Made by a program: the position numbers and the translations under genes. The notes beneath the pieces were generated by a model that was given only the letters and a program-made list of their open reading frames with translations, searched no databases and was not told the origin of the DNA. A DNA stretch of 64,000 nt from Dyella mobilis (GTDB lineage Bacteria > Pseudomonadota > Gammaproteobacteria > Xanthomonadales > Rhodanobacteraceae). The stretch covers positions 62,001-126,000 of the forward strand of contig NZ_JADIKF010000035.1 in assembly GCF_016904945.1 (NCBI RefSeq), read 5' to 3'. Numbering within the stretch: position 1 is the first letter of the stretch; the number at the start of each line of letters is the position of its first letter. This document shows positions 25,245 to 34,001 of this stretch, in pieces.

Positions 25245-25985
25245 ATGCCAACTCATCAAGAACCGAAGAGTGATACGGATTGGATGCGATCAGCCTTCGT
25301 CGACGTGCAAGCCGAACTTGCACTGAAGTTAAAACGCGCATTCCAGTCGATTGAACACGCAGGTACCAAAGGCGCGGTCAACGAAGATCATTGGATCGAA
25401 ATTCTTCGCGCTTACTTACCCAGGCGTTATGAGGTGTCGTCTGGGATCGTCATCGATAGCCAGGGAGGGCATAGCGACCAAATCGATATCGTCGTCTTCG
25501 ACCACCAGTACACGCCCACGCTGTTGGATCAGCAGAAGCATCGATACATTCCCGCCGAAGCGGTTTATGCGGTGCTGGAATCCAAGCCGCACTTCGACAA
25601 GGATTATCTCGTGTACGCGGGGCAGAAAGCGGCGTCGGTCCGAAAACTTCATCGTACATCGGTAGCCATTTCCCACGCCGGCGGTACATATCCACCGAAA
25701 CCTCACGCCAGCATCGTCTCAGGGATTGTTGCCGCAAGGTCCAGCTGGGCCGATGGTCTGGGTGGCACCTTTCATAAGAACCTGCCTGCCGACGCACTGG
25801 AGTTGCTCGATTGTGGCTGTGCATTGGAGCATGGTGCGTTCGATACGTTCGACGGGGAGCTGAAGATCGTCGGTAGTGAAGGTGCACTGATCTATTTTCT
25901 CTTCCGCTTGCTTTCCAAGCTTCAGTCGCTCGGAACGGTGCCAGCCATCGACTGGGCGGCGTATGCCGCCATCATTCATCGTTAG
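25245..25985 (+). CDS. DUF6602-type PD-(D/E)xK protein, probable CBASS effector nuclease
   Basis: The 246-residue protein has RRYEVSSGIVIDSQGGHSDQ followed by IDIVVFDHQYTP, then AEAVYAVLESKPHF. The spaced Asp and E-x-K residues fit a PD-(D/E)xK nuclease core, and the arrangement matches DUF6602. It follows the CD-NTase by 21 nt in the position where CBASS effectors are normally encoded. A role as a cyclic-nucleotide-activated nuclease that kills infected cells is therefore a good inference. Type III CBASS more often carries NucC, which this does not resemble. Confidence 0.75.
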   Translation: MPTHQEPKSDTDWMRSAFVDVQAELALKLKRAFQSIEHAGTKGAVNEDHWIEILRAYLPRRYEVSSGIVIDSQGGHSDQIDIVVFDHQYTPTLLDQQKHRYIPAEAVYAVLESKPHFDKDYLVYAGQKAASVRKLHRTSVAISHAGGTYPPKPHASIVSGIVAARSSWADGLGGTFHKNLPADALELLDCGCALEHGAFDTFDGELKIVGSEGALIYFLFRLLSKLQSLGTVPAIDWAAYAAIIHR

Positions 25986-26059
25986 TGATTCGTCCGGTAG
26001 CGGTCCGCGCCCGTTGGCGTGCCGCATTTGTCGCGTTCGGACAACCCAGGAGAGGTTTT

Positions 26060-26407
26060 ATGGCTGTCTATTTCCACACCAAGAAAGCCCAGATGCTACT
26101 CGACGCGTTCAATACCCGCATCGATCAACACGAAGCGAAAGGCAAGATCACTACTTGGCGGCGCTTGAAACTGGATTACTACACGCATGTCGCACAGCAA
26201 TGGGCTGGCAAAGCGTTTTTTAGAGCAACCGTCGATGATGAATTACTACGGTTCAATATCATCAAACCTGAAAATGCATCGATTCCGGCGGACGTCTATG
26301 CCTATTATCATGGCCACTTGATTGAAACCTTTATCAATCACTTCGCACATGACTTCGAGAGTGCCACTGCAACGCCATCGCCGCGCATTGGTGACCGGGT
26401 TGCGTGA
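26060..26407 (+). CDS. Unknown 115-residue protein in the CBASS-PIN run
   Basis: The start is ATG 26060 with AGGAGAGG upstream, an excellent ribosome site. The protein is soluble and Lys/His-rich at the N-terminus (FHTKKAQMLLDAFNTRIDQH), predicted mostly helical. No family is recognised. It lies 75 nt after the DUF6602 gene and overlaps the next frame if that gene uses its GTG start. It may belong with the PIN gene as a separate small module. Confidence 0.65.
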   Translation: MAVYFHTKKAQMLLDAFNTRIDQHEAKGKITTWRRLKLDYYTHVAQQWAGKAFFRATVDDELLRFNIIKPENASIPADVYAYYHGHLIETFINHFAHDFESATATPSPRIGDRVA

Positions 26408-26448
26408 CAAGTGCAATAGCCACTAGGTCGATCATTGGAAATTTCACC

Positions 26449-27111
26449 ATGACAGAAACCAGCATCGAGGTCTTCCAGGATCTAAGGTTGCAAACCTTGC
26501 CCGGCGGAGCATCCGTCCGCGAAGCCATCTTGGGCGAGGTACGCGCGCCGTGGCGCCATGCAATGGAAAAGGAGAAGGTTCTTCTAAGCGCTGGATCGCA
26601 TAGTAAGGATGTTATTGCTCTAGTGCGTGAACCGTTCGAAGGCATCGATAGATCAGCCCTCGTGTTGTGGGAGGACGCAGATGGCTATTACGTCTCCAAC
26701 ATCGTGCCAGAAAGCGTTGGACAGCTTAGCATCGCGCAATACAACACCATTCTCCAAGATTTTGTGGCGTGCATCGCCACGCCAGCCTCGCGCAGCGGTG
26801 CCTTTCGTGTTGAGCTGACCTCAGCCCAACGATCGCTCGCGGATTGGCTCGACGCTGGAACGGCCGCAGCGTTGCGCCGTTTCTCGGGAGCGGCCAATAA
26901 GTCCACAGGCGCAGCGCACCCTTTGGATCAGGAGCGGTGGTTTCAATTTTTGATTCGCGCCCATCGTTCCTCCGCACGGATGAGTCCCGGTGATCTTGCG
27001 CGATGGCTTAGGGAGGTAGATGCCTGGCCAGAGGAGAGCGCTCACGAACTGGCGGTGGAGTATGAGTTTGCAAGTGCGTTGCTCCAAACGTATGACGCCT
27101 TTCAGTCATGA
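26449..27111 (+). CDS. Unknown protein upstream of the PIN-domain gene
   Basis: The ATG at 26449 gives 220 residues. A GTG at 26404 that overlaps the preceding stop (GTGA) would add 15 residues, and translational coupling makes that start credible too. The protein is soluble with a C-terminal helical part (SPGDLARWLREVDAWPEESA). No motif is recognised. Its stop overlaps the PIN gene start by 4 nt. It could be the antitoxin or sensor partner of the PIN nuclease, an inference from position only. Confidence 0.65.
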   Translation: MTETSIEVFQDLRLQTLPGGASVREAILGEVRAPWRHAMEKEKVLLSAGSHSKDVIALVREPFEGIDRSALVLWEDADGYYVSNIVPESVGQLSIAQYNTILQDFVACIATPASRSGAFRVELTSAQRSLADWLDAGTAAALRRFSGAANKSTGAAHPLDQERWFQFLIRAHRSSARMSPGDLARWLREVDAWPEESAHELAVEYEFASALLQTYDAFQS

Positions 27112-27812
27112 GCCTTGCAGCCGGGGACATCACGGACCTCGTGGGCCTGGGTGCGCCCATCTTGTGCGTCGACACCTGTACGATTCTCGATGTGATGCGC
27201 GATATCACGCGTGAGTCCATCAAGATACATGACGTCAAGGCGGGTCTTGCGCTGCTGGCTTCAGCGGAGACGCGCAAGGATCTTGTTGTGCTTGTGGCCA
27301 ATCAAGTGATGGCCGAATTGGACGTTCACTTGACCGAGATCGAACAAGAAGCGGCTACCAAGCTCACGCGTTTTCGGGTGCAGGCGCAACGTATCCATGA
27401 CATCGCTACGGAGTTCGGTGCTAGCGGCGCCTTGCAAACACAGCACCTGCACGGTCACGTGGTGCGTGCTAGGGCGGCCTTGGATCGATGGGTTGCCGTT
27501 GCTAAACCTGCGCCCGGGAACGACGGCATCACGGCGCGCGCTTTTGCTCGGGTCAATGCACCGCGAACGCCGGCACGTAAAGGTAAGGACTCGATGAAGG
27601 ATTGCGTGGTTGTTGAAACGTACCTCGAAGCCGCGCAAGAGCTCAGGACGGCGGGACTTACAGCCCCCATCGTCTTTGCATCGTCCAACACGAACGAGTA
27701 CTACGTTTCGGCCGGATCCCACCTGTCATCCGACATTGCTGCCGACTTCCTGGCGGTGCGAATGAACTATGCGCCAAACTTCGGGGCTGCCAAACACAAT
27801 ATGGGTTTGTAG
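27108..27812 (+). CDS. PIN-like domain protein (putative RNase)
   Basis: The 234-residue protein has an N-terminal strand with Asp and Thr (PILCVDTCTILDVMRD), the middle acidic helix KDSMKDCVVVETYLE, and the strand IVFASSNTNEY near the C-terminus. These match the acidic-residue spacing of PIN-like RNase folds, especially large stand-alone forms. The central region (residues 60-150) is helical. It is last in the plus-strand run starting with the CBASS genes and converges with the SLATT gene after 132 nt. Toxic RNA cleavage on infection is a plausible role. Confidence 0.7.
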   Translation: MSLAAGDITDLVGLGAPILCVDTCTILDVMRDITRESIKIHDVKAGLALLASAETRKDLVVLVANQVMAELDVHLTEIEQEAATKLTRFRVQAQRIHDIATEFGASGALQTQHLHGHVVRARAALDRWVAVAKPAPGNDGITARAFARVNAPRTPARKGKDSMKDCVVVETYLEAAQELRTAGLTAPIVFASSNTNEYYVSAGSHLSSDIAADFLAVRMNYAPNFGAAKHNMGL

Positions 27813-27944
27813 CGGGCCGCCCAAACGCAATCTGCCAAGGACGCGTACTAATACGATAACGTGAAATAGACAACTATTGCGCGAGCGATGCGGAATACTT
27901 GCCTCAAACTTTCACGAATGAGCGTCAAGGCGAGGCGCGAGTTG

Positions 27945-28526
27945 TTACCTGGAGCGTAGGCTTGGCGGAAGAAAAGCATCAATTTCGGCATCCGAAAACG
28001 TCAGCTCTTCCTGTTCCTTCAGCCCCCTGCTCGCGTCAGCGTAGGCCTTGGGGTTTGTCCGAGGCGCGCTCCCGTAAATCGCCACTAAACGCGCCTGCAA
28101 CTCGTCTCGCTTGGCACTGGCTTTTTCCGATGTCAGGCGCTGATCATGCAGATCCGCAAGTAACGAGAGGTATGATTCGCGAACATCCCATAGCTGACTG
28201 GCGGTTTTCTTATGCTTTTCAGCCTGCTGACCAGGATCGATGTCTTTGGCATATGCATTGAGCGCCAGAAGCAATAACGAAATAAGTGCAGCGACTAGGG
28301 TGGCGGGGTAACTCACCTTGTCACCACCAAACAAGGCGGCTAGCAGGCCGCTCGTGGTCACTGCAGACAAAATGATCTGCCAGATTTTCAAGTGACCAAG
28401 GCGACGCGTGCATAGATCTGCGCACTTTTCATGGGTTTTAGTGGCATAGACAACACGGCCGTAGCACTCGCGTATCTGTGCCACGAGGGCCTGCGCGTCC
28501 AAGTCATCCGGGGAATTTAGTGCCAT
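27945..28526 (-). CDS. SLATT-domain two-helix membrane protein (CBASS-type effector)
   Basis: The 193-residue protein has two adjacent membrane helices (IWQIILSAVTTSGLLAALFG and PATLVAALISLLLLALNAYA) followed by a cytoplasmic helical segment (AEKHKKTASQLWDVRESYLS). This layout is characteristic of SLATT effectors, which are thought to form pores when triggered by nucleotide signals. Its start lies 23 nt inside the end of the upstream CD-NTase gene, so the two are co-expressed. It is convergent with the PIN gene. Confidence 0.85.
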   Translation of the reverse strand: MALNSPDDLDAQALVAQIRECYGRVVYATKTHEKCADLCTRRLGHLKIWQIILSAVTTSGLLAALFGGDKVSYPATLVAALISLLLLALNAYAKDIDPGQQAEKHKKTASQLWDVRESYLSLLADLHDQRLTSEKASAKRDELQARLVAIYGSAPRTNPKAYADASRGLKEQEELTFSDAEIDAFLPPSLRSR

Positions 28527-29379
28527 AGATCTCGCGCCATTTTTGTCGTGCGGCCCAACCGTAACGATCCGCCTGATATTCGCAGGCCGTCATGGCAATG
28601 TTTCTGCACTGCTTGGCCTTGTATTGAAAGTTACCACTCTTCCAGACGTACTGACCTGCACCTGGTGAGAGCCAATATTGCTGCGTTTCGCTCTGATCGC
28701 TGAGGAACGCGAAGAAATCACGACTCATAAAGTCGTAGTAGAGGTAGGACTTATTCCTGTGCTCGTAGGATCGAATAAATTGATACGCCAGCGTGTCCAG
28801 AAGATGGCCGCTGATTGGCACCGCCCAAACGTGCCGCCATGCCCGTGCCATCTTAGCCAACGCTTTTAGGTTACCGTTGCAAGTGGCATCCATAGTATTG
28901 ATCTCAGCAATCTCGGGGCGCGGATTAGTGATCTTCCAAGTTCCACCGCCGTTGGCGTCCCCGTAGGTAAAGCCGCCGTCTCCGTTCTCGAACGCCGGCA
29001 ATACCTCGAAGATAATTCCGTCATCAAAAGGAACCACCACGACCTGACCGTCACCACCTACGTTCGTAACAGAGTAGGTCTTTTTGATCGCGGTACGCAC
29101 TTCTTGCAACATGGCTGACTGGCCATTCCCGGCGTAACCGTTGAAGCGGACGTAATCCGCATAGGGAAGCCAGAAGACCATGTCGACATCGCTGGTTTTC
29201 ACGGTGGCGGTACCACGCCCGTAGGAACCGGCCTGAATGCTGTGATAGGTCTTCGAGTCGGTATTCCAAAATTCCAGGTTCAATCGGCGCGTGATCAGCT
29301 CATAGCGATCGGAGATCGTTGCCCGCTTGGCAATCGCCAGATTGCTGCAGAAGGTTTTGAAGTCTTCGCCGACGCCCAT
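28504..29379 (-). CDS. Second CD-NTase (SMODS nucleotidyltransferase)
   Basis: The 291-residue protein has AGSYGRGTATVKTSDVDMVF, the G-S and D-x-D metal-binding motif near residues 52-71. A third Asp/Glu lies in DDGIIFEVLPAFE, and a C-terminal helical domain follows. It differs clearly from the CD-NTase at 24321. The start ATG 29379 follows GGGAG. With the overlapping SLATT gene it forms a minimal two-gene signalling and membrane-effector system with no visible regulator (type I-like). Confidence 0.9.
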   Translation of the reverse strand: MGVGEDFKTFCSNLAIAKRATISDRYELITRRLNLEFWNTDSKTYHSIQAGSYGRGTATVKTSDVDMVFWLPYADYVRFNGYAGNGQSAMLQEVRTAIKKTYSVTNVGGDGQVVVVPFDDGIIFEVLPAFENGDGGFTYGDANGGGTWKITNPRPEIAEINTMDATCNGNLKALAKMARAWRHVWAVPISGHLLDTLAYQFIRSYEHRNKSYLYYDFMSRDFFAFLSDQSETQQYWLSPGAGQYVWKSGNFQYKAKQCRNIAMTACEYQADRYGWAARQKWREIYGTKFPG

Positions 29380-29561
29380 GGCGGTGAGCTCCCTGTTTTT
29401 GGCGTACCTGCACTGAGCTGATCATACCGGCCCCGTCTCGCCGTAGGGGGGGGCATCCGCCATGCCCATCCGGCGCGCCTCCGCGCCAGACTTTCCAAGC
29501 CCCTCTCGTCAGCCGCGCGCTTTTCGTACTGTTTTTGCGGCAAAACGCGTGCTGACTGGCC

Positions 29562-29596
29562 CTAAGGCGGGATAATCCAAGATTATTCCGCCTTAT
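29562..29596. repeat. Inverted repeat between the second CD-NTase and the kfrA-like gene
   Basis: The arms TAAGGCGGGATAATC and GATTATTCCGCCTTA form a near-perfect 15-bp inverted repeat with a three-base spacer. It could be a protein-binding site, a recombination site or a transcript hairpin. No U-tract follows on either strand. Confidence 0.6.
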
Positions 29597-29634
29597 ATTT
29601 ACCCGCGATAGGCCCTTGACGGCATTCAAAATAG

Positions 29635-29657
29635 TATGTATATACATATTACGTAAT
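29635..29657. promoter_or_regulatory. AT-rich palindromes before the KfrA-like gene (probable operator)
   Basis: TATGTATATACATA (29635-29648) and ATTACGTAAT (29648-29657) are two perfect palindromes that abut, 28-50 nt before the KfrA-like start. KfrA proteins are known autorepressors that bind such repeats near their promoter, so these are the likely operator. Confidence 0.6.
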
Positions 29658-29684
29658 ACAGTACGAAATAGTGAGGAGAGGCCC

Positions 29685-30725
29685 ATGGCGCGCGGCGGCA
29701 TCTATAAATCCGAGGTCAAGCAAGCCCGAGATAGTCTTCTGGCTCAGGGCCTAAGCCCCTCCATTGACGCCATCCGCGTCGCCCTGGGGAATACCGGGTC
29801 GCGCTCGACCATCCATCGCCACATGAAAGAACTGGAAGCGGAAGAGGAAAGGGGAGGCGCTGCCGGGCAGGCCGTGAGTGACGCCCTCCAGCATCTGGTG
29901 GGGCAACTTGCTGAGCAGCTCCGTACGGAAGCGGACGAACGCATCGCCAAAGCTCAAACCGCCTGTGATGCGACCGTCGCGCAGGCCCAAGCAGCTATGG
30001 CTGAACAGGCCAAAGAGGGAAGGAGCCTCAGCGATCAGCTGCAACGCATCGAAACCCGATTGCGCGATGAGCGGGAGGCGCACGCAGCCACCCAAGAGGA
30101 GCTGCATCAAGAGCGCACGCAGTCAGCCACCCTGATCGAACGCATTGCCGGCCTGGAAGCCCGGCTGCAGGAACGGGATACACACGTTGCCTCATTGGAA
30201 TCCAAACACCAGCAGGCCCGCGAGGCCCTGGAGCATTTCCGCCAGTCGTCGCGAGAACAGCGCGAGGCGGAGCTGCGCCGCCATGAGCACCAAGTGCAGT
30301 CATTCCAGGTGGAGCTGCGCCAAGCCCAAGATATCCTCACGAGCAAAAGCCAGGACGTGCTGCATCTCAATCGTGAAAACGCACGCCTCAGCGAGCAGTA
30401 CGCTGAGCGCGACAAAGCGTTGCGTGAACTCCAGCGGCACCACGATCAGGCTGTAACCACCGTCAAGGAGCTGGCTGCCGTAAAACGAGAGGCTGAAACT
30501 GTAGCCCGACAATGGGTGGAGACCCATACCGAATTGGAGCAACTCCGTGGCGAATTCCAGCGCCGTGAGGCTGCCTGGGAGGCGGAGCGTATTGCTTGGC
30601 ATCAGGAACGCGAAGAACAGGCACGTCACGACCAACGTCTGCAGGCCATTGAGGGGCTCTTGGCGAGTCTTAAAACTGCGCCGCACATGGCTGCGCCTAG
30701 TGCAAAACCGCCGTCGGGACCATAA
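29685..30725 (+). CDS. KfrA-like DNA-binding coiled-coil protein
   Basis: The 346-residue protein starts MARGGIYKSEVKQARDSLLA. Its first 50 residues match the KfrA N-terminal DNA-binding domain, including IDAIRVALGNTGSRSTIHRH. The rest (residues 55-330) is an almost unbroken Glu/Gln/Ala/Arg-rich coiled coil. KfrA proteins are plasmid- or island-borne repressors that can also organise DNA. ATG 29685 is preceded by GAGGAGAG. Its presence points to past plasmid or ICE ancestry of this island. Confidence 0.85.
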   Translation: MARGGIYKSEVKQARDSLLAQGLSPSIDAIRVALGNTGSRSTIHRHMKELEAEEERGGAAGQAVSDALQHLVGQLAEQLRTEADERIAKAQTACDATVAQAQAAMAEQAKEGRSLSDQLQRIETRLRDEREAHAATQEELHQERTQSATLIERIAGLEARLQERDTHVASLESKHQQAREALEHFRQSSREQREAELRRHEHQVQSFQVELRQAQDILTSKSQDVLHLNRENARLSEQYAERDKALRELQRHHDQAVTTVKELAAVKREAETVARQWVETHTELEQLRGEFQRREAAWEAERIAWHQEREEQARHDQRLQAIEGLLASLKTAPHMAAPSAKPPSGP

Positions 30726-30767
30726 CGCAATACACTAGCCCTACTATCATCACCAAGCACCCTTACC

Positions 30768-31502
30768 ATGCTGCTACGACAGGGGGAGGCTCGCAGCGAC
30801 GGCGTCGATCGTCGACTTGCCTGCATACTTGCCGCCATCGCGGGCGCACTGAACACGGCAGCATTCCATGCCGTAGGTTTTTTCTCGGCCAATATGACCG
30901 GAAACGTGTCCTCACTATCCGATCATGCCGCAGCCGGTGAGTGGTGGATCAGTGCTTTCTACTTGTCCATTGTTATGGCATTTGTTTTCGGTGCCTCGGT
31001 GTCGACGTTGCTGATCAATGCGGGACGTCGACGAAGCATCCGAAGCATTTACGCCATCGGCATTCTTGCCGAGGCCATCCTAATGGTGTTGCTTGGTGGG
31101 ATCGAGCTCTTCATCCCCTCGCTTGAACGCGGCCCCGTTCTTATCCTCGGCCTTAGCTTTCTAATGGGCATCCAGAACGCCGTTGTTACGCGTATTTCAG
31201 ATGCGCGAGTGCGCACCACACACATTTCGGGGATGTCCACAGACATTGGCATCGAATTGAGTATGCTGTTCGACATTGCTCGTGGGCGTGAACTCAATGC
31301 CGAAGCAGCGCCTTATCGATCAAAGCTTCGCCTGCACGTTCAGACGGTTGTATCTTTCTTAGCAGGCGGCATTGCCGGCGTGGTGATCTACCAGTCAGTC
31401 GGCACAAAACTTCTTTTTGCTACTGCCGCGCTACTCTTTGCAATGGCGGGAAATGCAATAGTTCGATCTCACCTACACGCCAAGCAGTTCTTGGTTCGCT
31501 AA
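30768..31502 (+). CDS. DUF1275 (YoaK-like) membrane protein
   Basis: The 244-residue protein has six or so hydrophobic segments and the DUF1275 signatures ILAAIAGALNTAAFHAVGFF, SANMTGNVSSLS and FLMGIQNAVVTRISDARVRT, then THISGMSTDIG. It is an inner-membrane protein of unknown substrate. It lies 42 nt after the kfrA-like gene. An ATG at 30768 starts the frame without a strong ribosome site. Confidence 0.88.
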   Translation: MLLRQGEARSDGVDRRLACILAAIAGALNTAAFHAVGFFSANMTGNVSSLSDHAAAGEWWISAFYLSIVMAFVFGASVSTLLINAGRRRSIRSIYAIGILAEAILMVLLGGIELFIPSLERGPVLILGLSFLMGIQNAVVTRISDARVRTTHISGMSTDIGIELSMLFDIARGRELNAEAAPYRSKLRLHVQTVVSFLAGGIAGVVIYQSVGTKLLFATAALLFAMAGNAIVRSHLHAKQFLVR

Positions 31503-31528
31503 GCCACTGGTCAATGGAGAAAACTAAT

Positions 31529-31786
31529 ATGGCACAACGCGGGACCATTACATACACACATGTCGCGGGAAACAAGGCCCCCGGCAATACCCAATACTAT
31601 TTGGCAACAACGACTGACATCATCCGCTTTTACCTCTTTGATGAACCCAGTTCTGAGGGTATGACACCATTCTCCTTCATCGATCAGCTCGATCGTACCC
31701 GCCTGCTTCCAGCGGGTGACAAAGCAACGGCCAAAGAATGGGCCAAGCGTTTTGGGCTGAAAAGCTGGACGTATGTGCGCGTTTAG
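31529..31786 (+). CDS. Unknown 85-residue protein
   Basis: ATG 31529 has GGAG eight bases upstream and is preferred over ATG 31514, which lies inside that site. The small soluble protein (MAQRGTITYTHVAGNKAPGN...) ends with AKEWAKRFGLKSWTYVRV. No family is recognised. It lies 26 nt after the DUF1275 gene and may be co-transcribed. Confidence 0.6.
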   Translation: MAQRGTITYTHVAGNKAPGNTQYYLATTTDIIRFYLFDEPSSEGMTPFSFIDQLDRTRLLPAGDKATAKEWAKRFGLKSWTYVRV

Positions 31787-31824
31787 TTGATCAGATGAAT
31801 CCTCAAGGGGGGGGGTGAAGATTC

Positions 31825-32487
31825 ATGTCAGATGAATGTGATGGCGATCATGAGTTGGCAGTCGCGCAAAAATATCACCTGTATTGGGCGCAGGCAACGA
31901 TGGAAGACGAGCAAGGCCGAGCACTTGTTAATGGATCTTACCTTTATCGACCTTCGCGATTTTGGGAGCCATTCTGGATTCTCTTCGACAAGCTTGGGCA
32001 GCTTAACGACTACTGCTTCAACCAGTTGATTGCCTCGGAAGGCACGCTGATGAAACTTCAGCATCAAAGTGTGAAGGTCATCGGCGAAGCTTCTGTCGGC
32101 GCTGAAGCGCTGGATTATTACTCTGAAGCCATCCCTGGATGGGAAGACAACGTGGCAACCTTTGCGAAGGCAGCCCCACTGATTCTTCTTGCCAGCCTTA
32201 CGGAGTGGGGTCTAAAGCATCTTGCATACAGTTTATTCGGTCACGTCCCCAAGAAGACGGATCGCTCGATGAGCGATATACAGTTTCACTTAAATTATCT
32301 TGTTCACTCAGGACTCAAACTCAACGAGCCAGAGAGCCTCCTGACTCCAATCGGAACTTTTCGTGAGGTAAGGAACAACTTTGCCCACGGAAATTGGGGC
32401 ACGTTGACGGGACAACTTCAAAGTGTATGCCTTAGAGACGCAATCGAGGAGGCTGCTTGGCGTTGTGACGCCTTGACAGACAAGTAA
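31825..32487 (+). CDS. HEPN-like protein of unknown function
   Basis: The 220-residue helical protein carries EVRNNFAHGNW near residue 185, which contains R-x4-H (RNNFAH), the signature of HEPN RNases and related proteins. A long hydrophobic helix (FAKAAPLILLASLTEWGLKH) lies before it, a common HEPN core layout. GGGGGGTGAA upstream of ATG 31825 is a good ribosome site. Its codon use is visibly more AT-rich than the flanks. With the next gene it may form an imported defence pair, which is inference. Confidence 0.6.
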   Translation: MSDECDGDHELAVAQKYHLYWAQATMEDEQGRALVNGSYLYRPSRFWEPFWILFDKLGQLNDYCFNQLIASEGTLMKLQHQSVKVIGEASVGAEALDYYSEAIPGWEDNVATFAKAAPLILLASLTEWGLKHLAYSLFGHVPKKTDRSMSDIQFHLNYLVHSGLKLNEPESLLTPIGTFREVRNNFAHGNWGTLTGQLQSVCLRDAIEEAAWRCDALTDK

Positions 32488-32540
32488 GTGATCGCTGAGG
32501 GCAATACTTAATCCAACGCTGCCACCCTTTTGAGAACAAC

Positions 32541-34001
32541 ATGGACGCAAAAGCGCAAAGCGACTCAACGTTCTTCTATAGGTTTAGAACCATTGAAAAC
32601 CTGATAGGCGCGCGAAAGGAGCTGTACAACCAATATGTATTCTTTGCGTCACCTGATCAACTTAATGACCCACTCGAAGGGCATATCAATTTGTACTGGC
32701 AGGGTGACCCGGTAGTCTGGCGAAATCTTTTTAAAAATTACCTTTTCTGCGTTGCATTTGTTTTCGGACTGTGGTCGCTATTTAAAACCGAAAGAAAGAT
32801 CGGTCCAAGCGACATACCCGTTAAAGACCCTTTGATTGCTGGTCGCCACGAAAATCACGATGAACTCGAAAGAGATTTCTTCGAAAATCCAACCATCGCG
32901 CTATTCATTGATCGTATCATCAATTCAAAACGTCGCATCGGGCGAATTGAGCTCACCGCACATCTTCGATCGATACACTATTTCGTAGTGTTTCTCGTAT
33001 ATGAGAATTTCCGACGTCACCATGAAATGCTACACCCTGGTACGACCTCCGATACTCCATCGGGCGCGGCAATTGAATTGACGAGGATTGAAGCTTCAAT
33101 CAAACTTTTTGATGCGTACGAGAGAAGTTTCGCGGATGCTCCAGAAAAAATAGAGGAAGCATATTTATATTTCTTGTGCAAGCAAGAAGACACAGACCTA
33201 TTAAATTACTATGTCAAAGCGCTAGACCTAAACGACGCGAATCGCATTTTCATATTCAATGACTTTTGCATTGCATATGTGCGACAACTGAACACGATCA
33301 TGCATGTGCCTTGGCACGCTGCATGTTTCATGGAAAAATGCGACGCACCATCAATGTGGTCCTATTACGGCGACAATCACAAAGGCATATGCCTGAAATA
33401 CCGAGCTGAAAAGGATGAGAATGGACCCTATATCAATCTCAACACGATAGTAGGGTGGAATGGGGGCGGTAGTTTTCGCTCGATGCGAAAGCACTATTTC
33501 AAACCCGTCATTTATCGCGCCGAGCACGCGGTCATGAATTTTTTCGAATCACTCGGCGCCGCCCCCACCCCCCAAGTAAATTCCCAGTGGTATAGCGGGG
33601 AAAACGGACAAATCAGTCCTCTGCTTATCCGCGACGAGGAAGGGCGTAGCGCATGGAGGGAGAAGTATTGGCAGAAGTATCTAATTTCGGCAACGACCAA
33701 GACGAAAACCTGGGAGGCCGAACAGGAGCAGCGCCTAGTGCTGTATTCGATGTTGTCCGACTTGAGTACCGAAGATCGGAAATTAGGCTACGAATTCTCA
33801 GCGCTCGAAGCTATCATTTTTGGTGTGCGCGTACTGGCTGAGCAAAAAATCGCCGTTATACGCGTGATCGAAGAGCTTTGCCGCAAGCACGGCAGGAAAG
33901 AATTTAAGTTCTATCAGGCGTATTTTTCGAACAATCGCAATGAGGTGAAATTCGCGGAGATGTGCGTCATCGAAACAATCTTGAAGGAACCACCGCGTTA
34001 G
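32541..34001 (+). CDS. DUF2971 domain protein
   Basis: The 486-residue protein has the N-terminal motif FFYRFRTIENL and YVFFASPDQLNDPLEGHI, and further on CFMEKCDAPSMWSYYGDNHK followed by GICLKYR. These are the two hallmarks of DUF2971. The insert between them (residues 60-250) is unusually long and AT-rich. DUF2971 proteins occur in accessory and defence islands with unknown chemistry. It follows the HEPN-like gene by 53 nt on the same strand. Confidence 0.8.
   Translation: MDAKAQSDSTFFYRFRTIENLIGARKELYNQYVFFASPDQLNDPLEGHINLYWQGDPVVWRNLFKNYLFCVAFVFGLWSLFKTERKIGPSDIPVKDPLIAGRHENHDELERDFFENPTIALFIDRIINSKRRIGRIELTAHLRSIHYFVVFLVYENFRRHHEMLHPGTTSDTPSGAAIELTRIEASIKLFDAYERSFADAPEKIEEAYLYFLCKQEDTDLLNYYVKALDLNDANRIFIFNDFCIAYVRQLNTIMHVPWHAACFMEKCDAPSMWSYYGDNHKGICLKYRAEKDENGPYINLNTIVGWNGGGSFRSMRKHYFKPVIYRAEHAVMNFFESLGAAPTPQVNSQWYSGENGQISPLLIRDEEGRSAWREKYWQKYLISATTKTKTWEAEQEQRLVLYSMLSDLSTEDRKLGYEFSALEAIIFGVRVLAEQKIAVIRVIEELCRKHGRKEFKFYQAYFSNNRNEVKFAEMCVIETILKEPPR

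Noticed and set aside
29562..29596. CRISPR or terminator reading of the inverted repeat
   Set aside because: It is a single copy with no spacers, and no U-tract follows on either strand.
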